From Prorocentrum cordatum (taxonomy: Eukaryota > Sar > Dinophyceae > Prorocentrales > Prorocentraceae), in assembly GCA_963575745.1 (NCBI GenBank), contig CAUYUJ010018556.1, positions 102,260-166,259 of the forward strand: a DNA stretch of 64,000 nt, given 5' to 3'. Position 1 is the first letter of the stretch. The number at the start of each line of letters is the position of its first letter. The notes beneath the pieces are model-generated. The model was not told where the DNA came from and did not search any database. It was given only the letters and a program-made list of their open reading frames with translations. Shown here one piece after another: positions 31,043 through 40,904 of this stretch. The translations under genes and the position numbers were made by a program.

Positions 31043-31760
31043 TCAAAGGCAACTTTGACCAATGCCACGGCCAATCAAGTCCGCATGGGCTTCTATGTTC
31101 AGGAGGCGGGGCATTGCAGCTAAAGATCGAGCGCGGGAAAAGGCTTCAAGCATGTCATGCCCAGTCGCTTGCCCCAGGGATAACCATCTCAATAACATCG
31201 GCAGGTGGTTCGACAAGCTGATCCGGCAAGGCCCAATGTCATGTTTGAGTTTAGCCATTGAAGCCCGAGCATGTTTCTCTTCGACTGATGTTTCCACTAC
31301 GTAGACAAACCGAAAGAGTGAGATGTTCCTCCCGAAGAGCTGACTCAGAGACTGCCGAGGCTCGCCGTCGATAAACTTCCGCAGCTCGACCTCGTTCTCG
31401 CATCCTGGCTCCAACAACTCCTAAGTGCGAGGGTCGTGGAGCTCCTCCCGGGGATCCCGCAAGAACGACTCCAACACTGAGGCCGCGTGTCTGCGGGCAA
31501 CGGCCTCGTCCTGGACAGCCAAGCCTGCATACGATATCGGTAGTTGTTTGAGGTAAGCCGTCTTGACGTCAAGGAGAGCCAGCATTGCTTTGCACGCGCT
31601 CGAGAAGTCGTCAAGCAAGCTGCTCCAGTCTGAAGGCGACATGCGTGGGATATGCCCAGGCGCATCGAAGTCAAGCAAGTCTCGATGCCCCTGTTCCCGT
31701 AGCTCGTCAAAGGCGCCCTTCAGGCCGTAGGCGACCAGCTCGGGCAGATTCATGCCCGCC
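31043..31760 (-). pseudogene. Internal exon of the DDE-like gene with in-frame TAG
   Basis: Reads from a CCCTCAG acceptor (31761) as AGMNLPELVAYGLKGAFDEL and on to FLRDPREELHDPRT. A TAG stop follows at 31421-31423, and the same frame then resumes as ELLEPGCENEVELRKFIDGE, FVYVVETSVEEKHARASMAK and ISLSNHLPMLLRWLS. In the family as I recall it the stop position is a Trp, so TGG to TAG is the simplest explanation. VVETSVEEKHA is the best candidate for the carboxylate of a DDE-type RNase-H fold. The frame is lost again at 31043. Confidence 0.65.
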
Positions 31761-32084
31761 CTGAGGGGGTTGGGGGACCGCGTTCCTCCTCCTCCTCCTC
31801 AGGTTGACTCAGGTCCTCCTCCTCCGCCTTCCGAGACCAGCCCGAGACCCGATCCCTCCTCCCCCCTCCTCCTGCTCCTAGAGCCTAGACTCCCCCCGAT
31901 CCCCCCCCCCCGACTTCGGGGGGGAGTCGGGGGGGGGTGGCGGTGGTGGGGAATTGTAGAGTGGAGGCGAGTGACCAGTGACAGGTGACAGGAGTAAGAG
32001 GAGGGAGAAAGGGAGGAGGAGAAGGAGGGCGCCTCAAAGGCGCACGAGGCGGGATGCGGGATGGGGAGACGGATGGGAGGAGGA

Positions 32085-32225
32085 TTGTTTCCAGCCCCCC
32101 AGATGCATCGGGCAGCTCACCCCCCCCCTGCCGAAATGCTCCTCCATGGCGCGCTCTCTCCCAGCGCGTGCACTTGAAGAGGAGGTCGCGGTGGCACGGG
32201 CAGACGCCCTCGTCGGGGCGGGGCG
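32085..32225 (-). pseudogene. Short exon with CPCH motif, frameshifted
   Basis: The minus-strand frame VCPCHRDLLFKCTRWERAR is followed, one base out of frame, by AMEEHFGRGGVSCPMHLGGW. Together they give C-x-C-H...C-P-M-H, like the Cys/His segment of the same family between the PLLPVL exon and the LPELVAYG exon. The frame change falls at 32155 in GAGAGAGCGCGCC. Confidence 0.5.
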
Positions 32226-32574
32226 AGGCGGGCGGGCCGGGCCATGGGCGGTGGACGGGAGAGGGTTGTCGGGCGGGGCTGCGTCTATCTTCCAAGCGAC
32301 GGTGCGTCTGCGGGCGCTAGTTCTCCCTGCCCTTCCACGAGTATATGTAGACCCCAGACCCCTGGGCCCTGGGCCGCCCTGGCCCCTGGAAGTCGGCCGG
32401 AGGCCCGAGGCGAATCCAGCCGTGGAGATGAGGGATGCGGGCCCCACGGGAAGCCGATAACCACTGAGAACTTCAAAACCAAAACCTCAATATTACCTTC
32501 CTTCTCCTGGTAAGCGCGCCCTATTTTGGCGTGCTCCGTTCCTGGTCAAGGGCGAGCTTGACGGGGATGGAGTT

Positions 32575-32810
32575 CAACTTAAGACCATGAACGAATAATA
32601 ATGCAGCAGGGGGGATTGAAACGCGGCGTGGCAGGCAGCTGCGTCGAATTGCCCCAGCTCGAGGGCCCGCTCCTGCCTTGCGCGTTGCTCTAGGTGGTCG
32701 CAAGGTTCATCCTGCCCCTGGTGGTTCTTGCCGCTATCCCACTTCCGAACGTCGAATGTCCTAGACAGCACTGGAAGCAAAGGCACCAGGCACTCCAAGA
32801 ACCCCACTAC
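32575..32810 (-). CDS. Internal exon of the DDE-like gene
   Basis: Begins after the acceptor TCTGAAG (32811): VVGFLECLVPLLPVLSRTFD, then VRKWDSGKNHQGQDEP, a Gln/Arg-rich helix and AAFQSPLLHYYSFMV. The next in-frame codons give LS then stop. One base over, the frame continues LKLNSIPVKLALDQERS, so a single-base deletion near 32578 is likely. The exon joins LYEARWHE of 33007-33183 in frame across a GT-AG intron. Confidence 0.6.
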
Positions 32811-33006
32811 CTTCAGAGACACTCAAGAGACGTGGACTTCCCAAGATGAAGAGGATGAGGGACGAGGGGGCGAGACGAGGAGGAGGGAGGGGGGAAGGAG
32901 AAAAGGGGATGAGCGGGAGAGGACTACGAAACCGAGGGCGGAGCAGGGAGGGGGGACGGGAGGGGGATTGGGGGAGGCGGAGGGAGGGCGTCAGCGACGA
33001 TCCCAC

Positions 33007-33183
33007 CTCGTGCCAGCGAGCCTCGTACAACGAACCGGTGAAGGAGTCGAAATCTGACTCGCGATGCCCATGCCTCGACCCCATGATACACGTCCATATG
33101 AAACGCTGTCTTCTAAAAGATGAACGTAAGAGAGACTCCAATATTTTCAGTTTCTTGAAGAAGTCCTTCCAATGAGTCAGAGC
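33007..33183 (-). CDS. Internal exon of the DDE-like gene (59 codons, clean splice sites)
   Basis: Exactly 59 codons between an AACCAG acceptor (33184) and a GT donor (CACGAG|GTGGGA at 33006). The product reads ALTHWKDFFKKLKILESLLR, SSFRRQRFIWTCIMGSRHGH and ESDFDSFTGSLYEARWHE. Both neighbouring exons join in frame, giving ...NADVNK-ALTHWKDF and ...EARWHE-VVGFLEC. The basic helix FRRQRFIWTC is a conserved block of the family. Confidence 0.7.
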
Positions 33184-33430
33184 CTGGTTTCGGGGCCAGA
33201 AGCCCGCCGCCCCGTGCCCCCCCCCGCCGCGAGGCCCACGCCACGCCTGGTCGCCCAGGCGATGGGCCGCCGCCGCCGCCCCGCCACCGCCGCCCACGAC
33301 TGCCATCGCGGGCAAGGCTTTGGCGGGGGGGCGGTCTTCGGCGGCCTCTGTCACTGCGAGGGCCAGGTGGGGCGGGGGGCGCGGGGGTCCGAGCCAGCGC
33401 GATTATCCTGTTCGCATCATCCCGCGGGGC

Positions 33431-33856
33431 CTTATTGACATCTGCGTTCAAGTTGTCTGTTATGTGTTGCATCCCAGCCACTGTCAGTGCATGCGGCATG
33501 AACTCAACGGGCGAGTCGGCAAGCGGGGGCCGCAGCGCGGGGTCCGCGTCCACGTCTGACCCCAAGTCGTCCCCCATGTCGGGCTCATCTGCAGCCCCCG
33601 CTTCAATGTCTTTCGGGGCATCAGGGTCACCGAGGGCGCTCTTAACCCACGAAGGCAGCAAGCTACTCGCACCACCGTGGACCCTGAATTTTGGAATCCC
33701 AAGTTCTGTCCCCATGTCACCTGTGTGGGCTCTGAACTTAGATATCTCGCGATTTACCCCGTGGCCCGGAGATCTTTGCAGGTGCAGTTTGAATGCTTCG
33801 GCAGCTGCTTTGTCTGAGAGACCCGAATGACCACTTGCAAGAGCACCCGCATCGAG
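33431..33856 (-). CDS. Internal exon of the DDE-like gene
   Basis: Reads LDAGALASGHSGLSDKAAAE, FKLHLQRSPGHGVNREISKF, RAHTGDMGTELGIPKFRVHG and FMPHALTVAGMQHITDNLNADVNK. The 3' end uses a GC donor (AATAAG|GCCCCG, donor at 33430-33429). SGHSGLSDKA, TGDMGTELGI and PHALTVAGMQHI are the blocks by which I recognise the dinoflagellate family. The 5' limit is approximate. Confidence 0.65.
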
Positions 33857-34241
33857 ACTATCCCCCCTCCCCCCGCGCTCTTTCACGCCCCCGTGCCTAA
33901 ACCGCTTGAACCCTGGACCCTGGATTTCTGGGGGGGCCCACGACGTAAGAGGCCGTGCCGGAGGCGTGGGCAGCAGCGCCCCCCCCCCCGCAGAGGCGCA
34001 GAGGCCAGAAGGCGAGGCGGGAGTGGGAGAGGGAAGAGGAGAAGAGGAGAGATGGACAGGAGGAGAGAGGGAGGAGGCTCAGGGAGGAGGAGGAGGAAGG
34101 AGGATGAGGAGAAGGAGGAGGAGAAGGGAGCTTGCGCTCCCCGAGGGGCGCGAGGAGCCCAGGGCCCAGGGGAAGTAAAGCTAATCGGTGCGGTTCGTTG
34201 TGCAGTGCAAATCCCCCCTTCGGTCAGCGCCGCCACCTTGC

Positions 34242-34593
34242 CTGGAGGGTTGATGTTCTGGCGGATCTTCCTCGCAATAGCTGGAAGGAGATCTCTCGCA
34301 TGCTGCGGTATATCATGGCGCCGCCACGCGTCGGACTCGTCGCCGACGTGAGCGGCAGCATGGCCATCAAATACACGTTGCAACTCCCAGACGGACTCGC
34401 ACACATCAACGAGGTCGGCGCTCTCGATCTCCGCATACGTGGACCATATCCAATCATAGCCGGCCAGGGGGCTCGAATCAGACAACATAAACCTGGCAGC
34501 ATGCGTCCTCGATTTTTCCTGCGACATCAACATTATGGCGACATCTAGAGAGAGTTCTGCTCGTCTAATGACCGATGCAGATGGCAAGGATTT
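34242..34593 (-). CDS. Internal exon of the DDE-like gene with DSSP motif
   Basis: Starts after an AACAACAG acceptor (34594) and ends at a GC donor (CCTCCAG|GCAAGG, donor at 34241). The product reads KSLPSASVIRRAELSLDVAI, SRTHAARFMLSDSSPLAGYD, WIWSTYAEIESADLVDVCES and DLLPAIARKIRQNINPP. The motif FMLSDSSPLAGYDW places an aspartate at the end of a predicted beta strand, a candidate first catalytic residue of an RNase-H-like transposase fold. The function is inference. Confidence 0.65.
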
Positions 34594-34789
34594 CCTGTTG
34601 TTCAGTCTCGCCTCCAGGACGTCGCCTGCGTCATATGCCAATTCAATTACCAAAGTGAACGTCCCGAATTCATTCGAGCCAGCAGGCCCGTCCCCGCCCC
34701 CTTGGGACCCGGGGGCCCGAGGCCTCTGGGGCAGCTTGGATATCTGGGGATCGTCCACGGGCCAGGGTAAGGGGTAAGGGGTCAGGGCT

Positions 34790-35090
34790 TTTCAAATTTG
34801 GTAAGCCCATCAGGCCTGACATGAAGTGCTCTCGAACGCTGTCTGGGAGGACCAATGCTAAAGAATTCGCCACCACCGCGTGCAGGCGAGAGCTGCCCCC
34901 CCGTATCATCATGGATAGGTTGACGGCTTCCAAGAGTTTCGAAGCTTCCATTCTGAATCTACCATAAAGTTTTTCTGCCAATTCTCCAGAGGACTTCATC
35001 AAGTCAAACTGCCACGCGCGCATCGCAGCGACTGCTGAGTCCAGGATGCCTGGAGGGGTGCCAGGGGGCCAGGCCGCGCCCCCACCAACA
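34790..35090 (-). CDS. Internal exon of the DDE-like gene, N-terminal part
   Basis: The minus-strand frame reads AAWPPGTPPGILDSAVAAMR, AWQFDLMKSSGELAEKLYGR, RMEASKLLEAVNLSMMIRGG and SVREHFMSGLMGLPNLK. Its position before the DSSP exon agrees with the family order. The limits are approximate. The hydrophobic stretch upstream (MYSVFVFLAV) may be intronic. Confidence 0.5.
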
Positions 35091-35199
35091 GCTAGAAACA
35101 CAAACACGGAGTACATGGCCCCCATCGTCATCACTGTTTCCCTCCATCCAACCTCCCTCTTGCCTCCTACTCTTCCCCTTGCGCTCGCCTCCATCCCGG

Positions 35200-35390
35200 T
35201 ACCTCCACCCCCCTCTCCCGTCCAGGACCGCCAACCCGCGTCTCTTCGACCCCCCGATTGGAGGGCCCATGCCTCGATCCGCAGGCGCCGCTCGAGCAGC
35301 GACGTCGTCCACGCGCCGGGCGAGCGCGGCCAAGCTGTCGGCGCTGAGCCTGTCGCTCAGCTCCCGATTCGTCCTAACTACATCCTTCTT
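35200..35390 (-). CDS. Possible 5' exon: short helical segment (tentative)
   Basis: The minus-strand frame RELSDRLSADSLAALARRVD, then DVAARAAPADRGMGPPIGG, is flanked by C/T-rich sequence. It could be a 5' exon of the DDE-like gene or of a separate gene. Confidence 0.35.
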
Positions 35391-36039
35391 CCTCCTGCCT
35401 CACACTCACACCTACTGCCAGTGCCATCCTCATCCGGTTCTCACCTGTTGGACGCCCTCCTTCCCGCCGCATCCTCCATCGCCTCATCGCCCATCCCTCC
35501 CTCCCTCATCATCCCTCATCCCTCCCCTCGGTCCTCGGGGCCCTCCCTCTCTCCTCTCCTCTGCGGGGGGCGAAGAAGGCGAAGTTCCCCGCCAAGTTTC
35601 CCTTGCGCCTCCGAGTCCGCCGGCGGCATGCCGTCTATTGGGCCAGCACAAGGTTCGAGTCGTCTCGTAGGCCTGGACCAGCAGGGGCGCCACCTCTCGA
35701 CTCGTCGACCCCCTCCCCCCCCCCCCCCGTCGAGATGCAGAAGGAGGAGGAGAAGAAGGGAGGAGGGAGGGGGAGGCAGGGGCCCGGAGGAGGAGGAGAA
35801 GTGAGAGGGACGACGGACTCGACTACACGCAAGAGTGATCTTCCGCCGGAGTGACCTTTGGTGACTGGGGCCCCCCGATCGCCGAGCGCGACGCGACAGT
35901 AGCGTCTTGCGCGCTTGCGCGCTGGGCCCCGCGGGGCCCCCCGAAAGCCGCGCACCAAAGGTCACTCTTACCAAGGGTCACTCCTGCGCGTAGCCGACGG
36001 GCGGAGGACGGGGAAGCAAGAGGAGGAAGATCGCCACCG

Positions 36040-36165
36040 GACGAGCAACATCGCATGCTCCCACTTGCTGCACTCAATCAACAAGACGATCGGATCGGGC
36101 AGCATCAACGCAGGGATGCCATCTGGCGGCTCCTGGATGCCCCAGTCGCGCAATGCACCTCAGGT
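36040..36165 (-). CDS. Possible exon (tentative)
   Basis: The minus-strand frame reads RDWGIQEPPDGIPALMLPDP, then IVLLIECSKWEHAML. The amino-acid mix looks coding and the flanks are low complexity. Family unknown. Confidence 0.35.
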
Positions 36166-36649
36166 AAACAAGAACGGTGGCATGAGAGAGGCCCTCTCTC
36201 ATGCCATGTCCCTGGCCCCTGGCCCCTCCCTTTCTGAGAGGGAGGGGCCGGGGACAGAAGCCGCGGGGGCGGGAGAGGGAGAGCGGAAAGGAGAGGAGGG
36301 GGAAGTGACTGTTGGCCCAGGGCCAGCCCCCCGCTATTGCACCTCTTCGTCCTCGTTGCTTCCCTGGGGCCCTGGGGAACCGAATGAGGGGGGACTTGGG
36401 CACCGATGGACGGCTGACGGCCGCCTTCTTACATCTGAATCGCCTCCGGTCCCCTGGCCCTGGCCCCTTGCAGCCGCTCACCTGCGACTGAGTCGATCGG
36501 CGGGCCGACGTCGTCAGCGCCGTCGCCGCGGTCCACGTCCAGGTCCAGGTCCAGGCCGCCCAGGCAGCCCAGGACCTCGCCGTCGCCCCCCAGGATCTCT
36601 CCCACCAAAGAACTCGACGGGGATTGCGGGGGGGTCCTTGGCGCCCTCG

Positions 36650-36845
36650 GACTCGGGCACGAGGGCGCGCGATCTCCAAAATTCACGAACTTCAGCGCGC
36701 CAGGATCTAAGCCAGTGCTCACCCAGTCCGGCTTGAACAGAGGCTGCGTCGACTCCACCCTCACGGACTTGTCAGTCCCTGGCAGCAGCCGGTAGTTGAT
36801 GCGCTCTGGGTCCTCCAGCTGCCGCGCGGCCTGCAGATGGGGGGC
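36650..36845 (-). CDS. Possible exon (tentative)
   Basis: The minus-strand frame reads QAARQLEDPERINYRLLPGT, DKSVRVESTQPLFKPDWVST and GLDPGALKFVNFGDRA, then becomes Pro/Ser-rich. Good amino-acid variety and no repeat. It is probably an exon of the same minus-strand transcription unit or of a neighbour. Confidence 0.4.
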
Positions 36846-37094
36846 CCCATCCGCCGCTCCCCCGCCTCCAACCCCATGCCCCCAGACCCGACCCATCAAG
36901 AACTGATCGACGGGACCCTGCGGGGCTCTGTCGGAGGGGCCAGGCTAGGGGGGCGCGTGGCACGGGGGAGGGGCCCAGGATTCAAAGAGGAGAAGGAGGG
37001 ATTGATGAGGAGGAGGAGGAGAAAGGGGAAGAGAAGGGAGGAGGAGGAGGAGAAGGAGGAGGGAGGAGCACAGAGCAGACGGGGGCAACATTAT

Positions 37095-37200
37095 GTTCGA
37101 TCAGGGCCCGCTGAGCCTTGATTCTCACCAGGTAGCCGTCCGACGGCCAGTCGTAGTACTGTTGCAGGATGTCGACCTTGCCAGGGCAGACGTTCCCTCC
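37095..37200 (-). CDS. Possible exon (tentative)
   Basis: The minus-strand frame reads GKVDILQQYYDWPSDGYLVR, then IKAQRALIEHN. A second short coding-like piece, GFDAVAKLHALVLVEALERV then PLSREA, lies at 37350-37432. Purine-rich introns separate them. Confidence 0.4.
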
Positions 37201-37499
37201 CTCCCTCCTCGTCCTCCTCCTCCTCCTCGATCCTACTGCCCCGCGCCCCTGGGCTCAGAGCAAGGATCGATGCGAACCGATTGGGAATGAGGGGGGCATG
37301 AGGGGGGGGAGGAAAAATCAGGAGGACGAGGGGCAGGACACGAAGGCTGGCCTCGCGGCTCAGCGGCACGCGCTCCAGCGCCTCCACCAGCACGAGGGCG
37401 TGGAGCTTGGCGACGGCGTCGAAGCCCTGCGGGGGGGGGCCGACGAGAGAGGGCGGGAGGGCAGGAGGGAAGGGGGCAAGGCTTGTTAGGGCCGTTAGG

Positions 37500-37990
37500 C
37501 TAGCTAGACTGGCGGCTTTAGCGACCCACCCCAGGTAGGGGGTAGAGACTGCGTGGCCACTGCGGCATCGCAAAATGAAGTCGGGGGGGCGCTGCCCGTC
37601 GACCACGTCCTCCTCCCCAGTCCCATTGCCGTCCCTGTCCTCGTCCTCATCGCCATCCTATTCCCGCTCCTCTCTCTCTCTCCCTCCCCCCCCCAAAACC
37701 GCCCTCTTTCTCCTCCGGGCCCCCCTCGTGCACGGGGGGGGCGAGAGAAAGACGGCGTCCTTCGCGCGGCGGCCAGCGCCCGCCCTGTGCGCAGCGCCAC
37801 CGCCGAGCACAGCCAGCAATCTGGCGGCCGTCCCTGGCCCCCTAGCAGCGTCCAGCTCCGTCTGCAGCCACGCGGGGGCCGAGGGCCTCAGATGCGCGGA
37901 GGTGGCGCGCTGTGGGTCCCGAGCGGACCCATCGAGGTGCGAACACAGCCAAAAGGCCTGTGCCATGGCCTGAGCAAGGCATGACATCGG
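37500..37990 (-). CDS. Possible exons (tentative)
   Basis: Two coding-like minus-strand segments: AFWLCSHLDGSARDPQRATS, then an Ala-rich helix (about 37740-37975), and VVDGQRPPDFILRCRSGHAV then STPYLGWVAKAASLASL (about 37480-37608). A C/T-rich stretch with splice-like edges separates them. No domain is recognised. Confidence 0.35.
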
Positions 37991-38019
37991 CAACAACAAC
38001 ATCGGCAACAATGATCGAG

Positions 38020-38136
38020 CCTGGGCTAAATATAATTCGTGTAATCCCCTTGCCTAAGTCCTCCATGTGAATTGATTTGAATTAAAGACTCTAAACGATA
38101 CATTTGGCCAATTACACGAATTATATTTAGCCCAGG
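38020..38136. mobile_element. 117-bp element with perfect 26-bp terminal inverted repeats
   Basis: CCTGGGCTAAATATAATTCG (38020 onward, 26 bp in all) is repeated exactly as its reverse complement at 38111-38136. The 65-bp interior is A/T-rich, unlike the surrounding GC-rich DNA. No convincing flanking duplication is seen. It resembles a MITE or an introner with a different terminal repeat from the one at 20.3 kb. Confidence 0.8.
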
Positions 38137-38299
38137 TGGTTTTGCCTACCCCTCCCCCTACCCCCTCCCCCTGGACCTGGAGAAGTCCTTTCGCGGGCGG
38201 TTGGAGGGGTCTTTTTCGACTCCTGGGAGGGCTAAAAAACGACGCCCCTCACGAGGCTCCTGGCCCCGACGGGGGGGGGGGGGAGAAAAAACCCGCCCC

Positions 38300-38485
38300 A
38301 CTTCTTTGAAGCCAGAATCATTGTTTTTACTACGGTTTTGGCCCCATGTTGGCCTTCTGTGGGGGCAGCGCTAATTTAAGCCCCGCTCTTCTTTCGAGCC
38401 AAAATCAGTGATTTTACTAAGGTTGTGGCCCCATCTTGGCCTTCTGAGGGGGCAGCGCTAATTAAAGCCCCCCTCTTCTTTGATC
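38300..38485. repeat. Tandem repeat of 87 bp, just over two copies
   Basis: CTTCTTTSRAGCCARAATCA starts at 38301 and 38388, with a third start at 38475. Each copy includes TTGGCCTTCTGWGGGGGCAGCGCTAATT. A G-run (38271-38282) precedes the array. Confidence 0.85.
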
Positions 38486-38489
38486 GATT

Positions 38490-38800
38490 TTCTCCAAGAT
38501 GGCCCCAAGAAGCGCCCAGGAGGCACCGAGAGGCCCCAAGATGGCCCCAAGAGGCCCCCAGGAGGCCCCCAACAGGATCCCAAACGGCCCAAAGAGGCTC
38601 CCCCGAGGCACCCAACCCAAGACGCTCCTGGAAGCCCCTGGAGCCGCCAAGAGGCCCCCAAGACGCCCCAAACGGCCTCCAAGAGGCTCCCATGAGGCCC
38701 GAAGAGGCTCCCCCGAGGCACCCAAGACGCTCCTAGAAGCCCCCGGGGCCGCCAAGAGGCCCCGAAGACGCCCCAGAAGGCCTCCAAGAGGCTCCCAAAA
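38490..38800. repeat. CCAAGAGGCCCC minisatellite
   Basis: Tandem units of about 12-15 bp (CCCAAGAGGCCCCCA, CAAGAGGCTCCC). It is the same dispersed family as 1950-2125 and, inverted, 5222-5850. Confidence 0.85.
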
Positions 38801-38804
38801 CGAC

Positions 38805-39010
38805 TCACACCACGACGAGGGCCCCGAACGACTCACACCACGAGGAGCCCGAACGAGTCACACCAGGAGGATGGGGCCCGAACGACTGACACGACGACGA
38901 GGGGCCCGAACGACTCACATCACGAAGAGCCCGAACGATTCACACCAGGACGAAGGGCCCGAACATCTCACACCAGGACAAGAAACCCCAAACGACTCAA
39001 ACCACGAGGA
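38805..39010. repeat. Tandem repeat of about 25-32 bp, seven copies
   Basis: Units of CGAACGACTCACACCACGA with variable GAGGGCCC spacers (for example at 38828, 38852, 38879, 38908 and 38934). Confidence 0.8.
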
Positions 39011-39324
39011 GCGCTTTCTCTCACCCCTCCTCCGCCTCGCCCTTCTCCCGCCCCCACAACAAGGAGGATGTGCAAGGAGGCGGGGGGAAGGAGGAACAGG
39101 GGAGATATGCGGGGGCAGGCGGAAACGCGCCTGAAAAACACGACTGTCGGCATGCTTCGCAAGAGTTGCTGCTTTGAGATCGGCTGGTGGGGATGCGCGA
39201 AGCGCAGAGAATTTTGCGCGAGCCCACCTTCCCCCCCCCCCCCCCCCAGTTCGGAGGGGTGAGGATTTAACCCCCCCTGGCCCAAATCGGAGAGTGGGCT
39301 TGCCAGTAACGGCCGAAAGCGCTC

Positions 39325-39490
39325 TTCCAAATGAGCGGGGTGACGCTATGCGGGCGCTGCCATTAGGGCCTTCGGTGGAGCTCCCACTGGGCCCAGGAAG
39401 CGCATGAAGGGCGTGCCGAAAAGAGCGGGGTGAAACCGCGCAGGTGCTGCCACTAGGGCCTTCGGTGGAGCGTCCTATGGGGCCACAACG
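39325..39490. repeat. Two-copy repeat, about 92 bp
   Basis: AGCGGGGTGACGCTATGCGG...CTAGGGCCTTCGGTGGAGC occurs at about 39337-39382 and again, with few changes, at about 39428-39474. Confidence 0.7.
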
Positions 39491-40105
39491 TCTGATGAGG
39501 ATGAAGACGACGACGATGAAGACATGGTGACGATGATGGTGGTCATAAACATGTTGGTGGAGATAGCAACGACGATGAGGACATGCGGAGGGCACAGGCA
39601 AGGATGAGAAGAGGAAGGAAAAGGGCGGGAGTGAGGTGAGGTGACGCGGGGCGTTGTCTCTGCAAAACGAGGACCCAACAACGCAGGCTGGTTGGGGAAA
39701 AAAAAACGTATTGACCCCGAGGGCCTCAGGGAAGCCGCGCGAAGATCAATCCCCGCGTGTCAAGCCATGAGCGGAGATCCTAGCAGCCATCGCTCAGAGC
39801 GAACTCGGACCGCATGGCACTGGCGCCATCTCCTATGCCGACTGCCTGCCTGCAGCCGTGCAAAAAAGAAGGCCGATATCAAAAAAAAACGATAAGACGC
39901 CGACATACTCTGGTACCAGTCGTTTGAATGCGAAGCCCGATGAATCCCGCCCGCCTCCCACAGGCCAATTGTTTGCCCAAGATCCAGTTCCGGTGGTTCT
40001 GGGGCCCGATAATCGGCCCCAAAGGCCGAAATCGACAAAAGACCGCTGTTTGAAAACTCGGATCGCTGCAAATCTGGGGGCAGAATGAACGGCGGCGCGC
40101 GCACG
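39490..40105. other. No supportable gene
   Basis: A GAT/GAC-rich patch (39493-39590) and otherwise unique sequence. Short frames on both strands have no recognisable domain. Confidence 0.4.
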
Positions 40106-40110
40106 GGATT

Positions 40111-40170
40111 GGGGAGGAGGGGAGGCTTCTTAGAAGCTGCTTCCTTCTAAGAAGCCCCCCCCTCCCCCCA
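40111..40170. other. Strong hairpin, 13-bp perfect stem extended by G/C runs
   Basis: GGCTTCTTAGAAG (40124-40136) pairs exactly with CTTCTAAGAAGCC (40144-40156) across a 7-nt loop. The flanks GGGGAGGAGGGGA and CCCCCTCCCCCC continue the pairing. It is terminator-like in shape, but dinoflagellate termination signals are not known to use such hairpins. Confidence 0.8.
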
Positions 40171-40504
40171 TGCCCCAAGCCCTCTGCGCGGGGCCGAGAA
40201 GCAGCGCCAGGAAAGAAATTACGCTACCGAAGAACCCCACACTCTTAATATGAATATAATGTGTTTGCTTACGTTTATGATATATGCGCAACTATGCGTT
40301 CTGAGCCCTCGTCGCGAGCGACTGTTCCCCTGTTTGTCATCCAACGCCATATTGCTTGAAACTCCTCCCTCTTCCTGGCCTTCTATCCTCCATCGAGGAC
40401 AGATTCGAAGTGGTCACCGAGGGCCGTTTCCTGGGGCGGCAAAAAGCAATGAGGTAATGCAAGACGATCTGCCACATCGCGCCTAGCTCCTCTGCTCCAA
40501 CCAC

Positions 40505-40660
40505 GGCCTAGCAACTTAGCAACTTAGAAACTTAGCAACATAACCAGGGTCTAGCAACTTAGCAACTTAGCAACCTAGCAACCTAACCAGGGCCTAGCAA
40601 CTTAGCAACGTAGAAACTTAGCAGGCTAGCTGTCTAGCACTTTACCCATTTAGCAACTGG
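40505..40660. repeat. 8-bp tandem array AGCAACTT with nested longer unit
   Basis: Four or five AGCAACTT/AGAAACTT units are followed by AACCAGGGYCT, and this combination occurs twice before degenerating into AGCAGGCTAGCTGTCT. It is a small two-level repeat. Confidence 0.85.
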
Positions 40661-40904
40661 AGCTCTTAGGACCCAATGAAATGTCCAAGTGGTCCCCGGA
40701 AAAGGCCGAATATGGCTCCTAAGTGATGTATTGATAATCGCGCATTTCCTACATTCGCATGAACTAAGGCGAGAGCTGTAGTTTGAGGACAATACCCCTT
40801 TTTAAAAAGATCGGTATGGGGCGTTTGGGGTCTACGCGCGCGCCACTCTTTCTCGCCCTGCACTGCTGCCCCTACTCCGTAAACATGTTGAATCGAGTTT
40901 CGCG

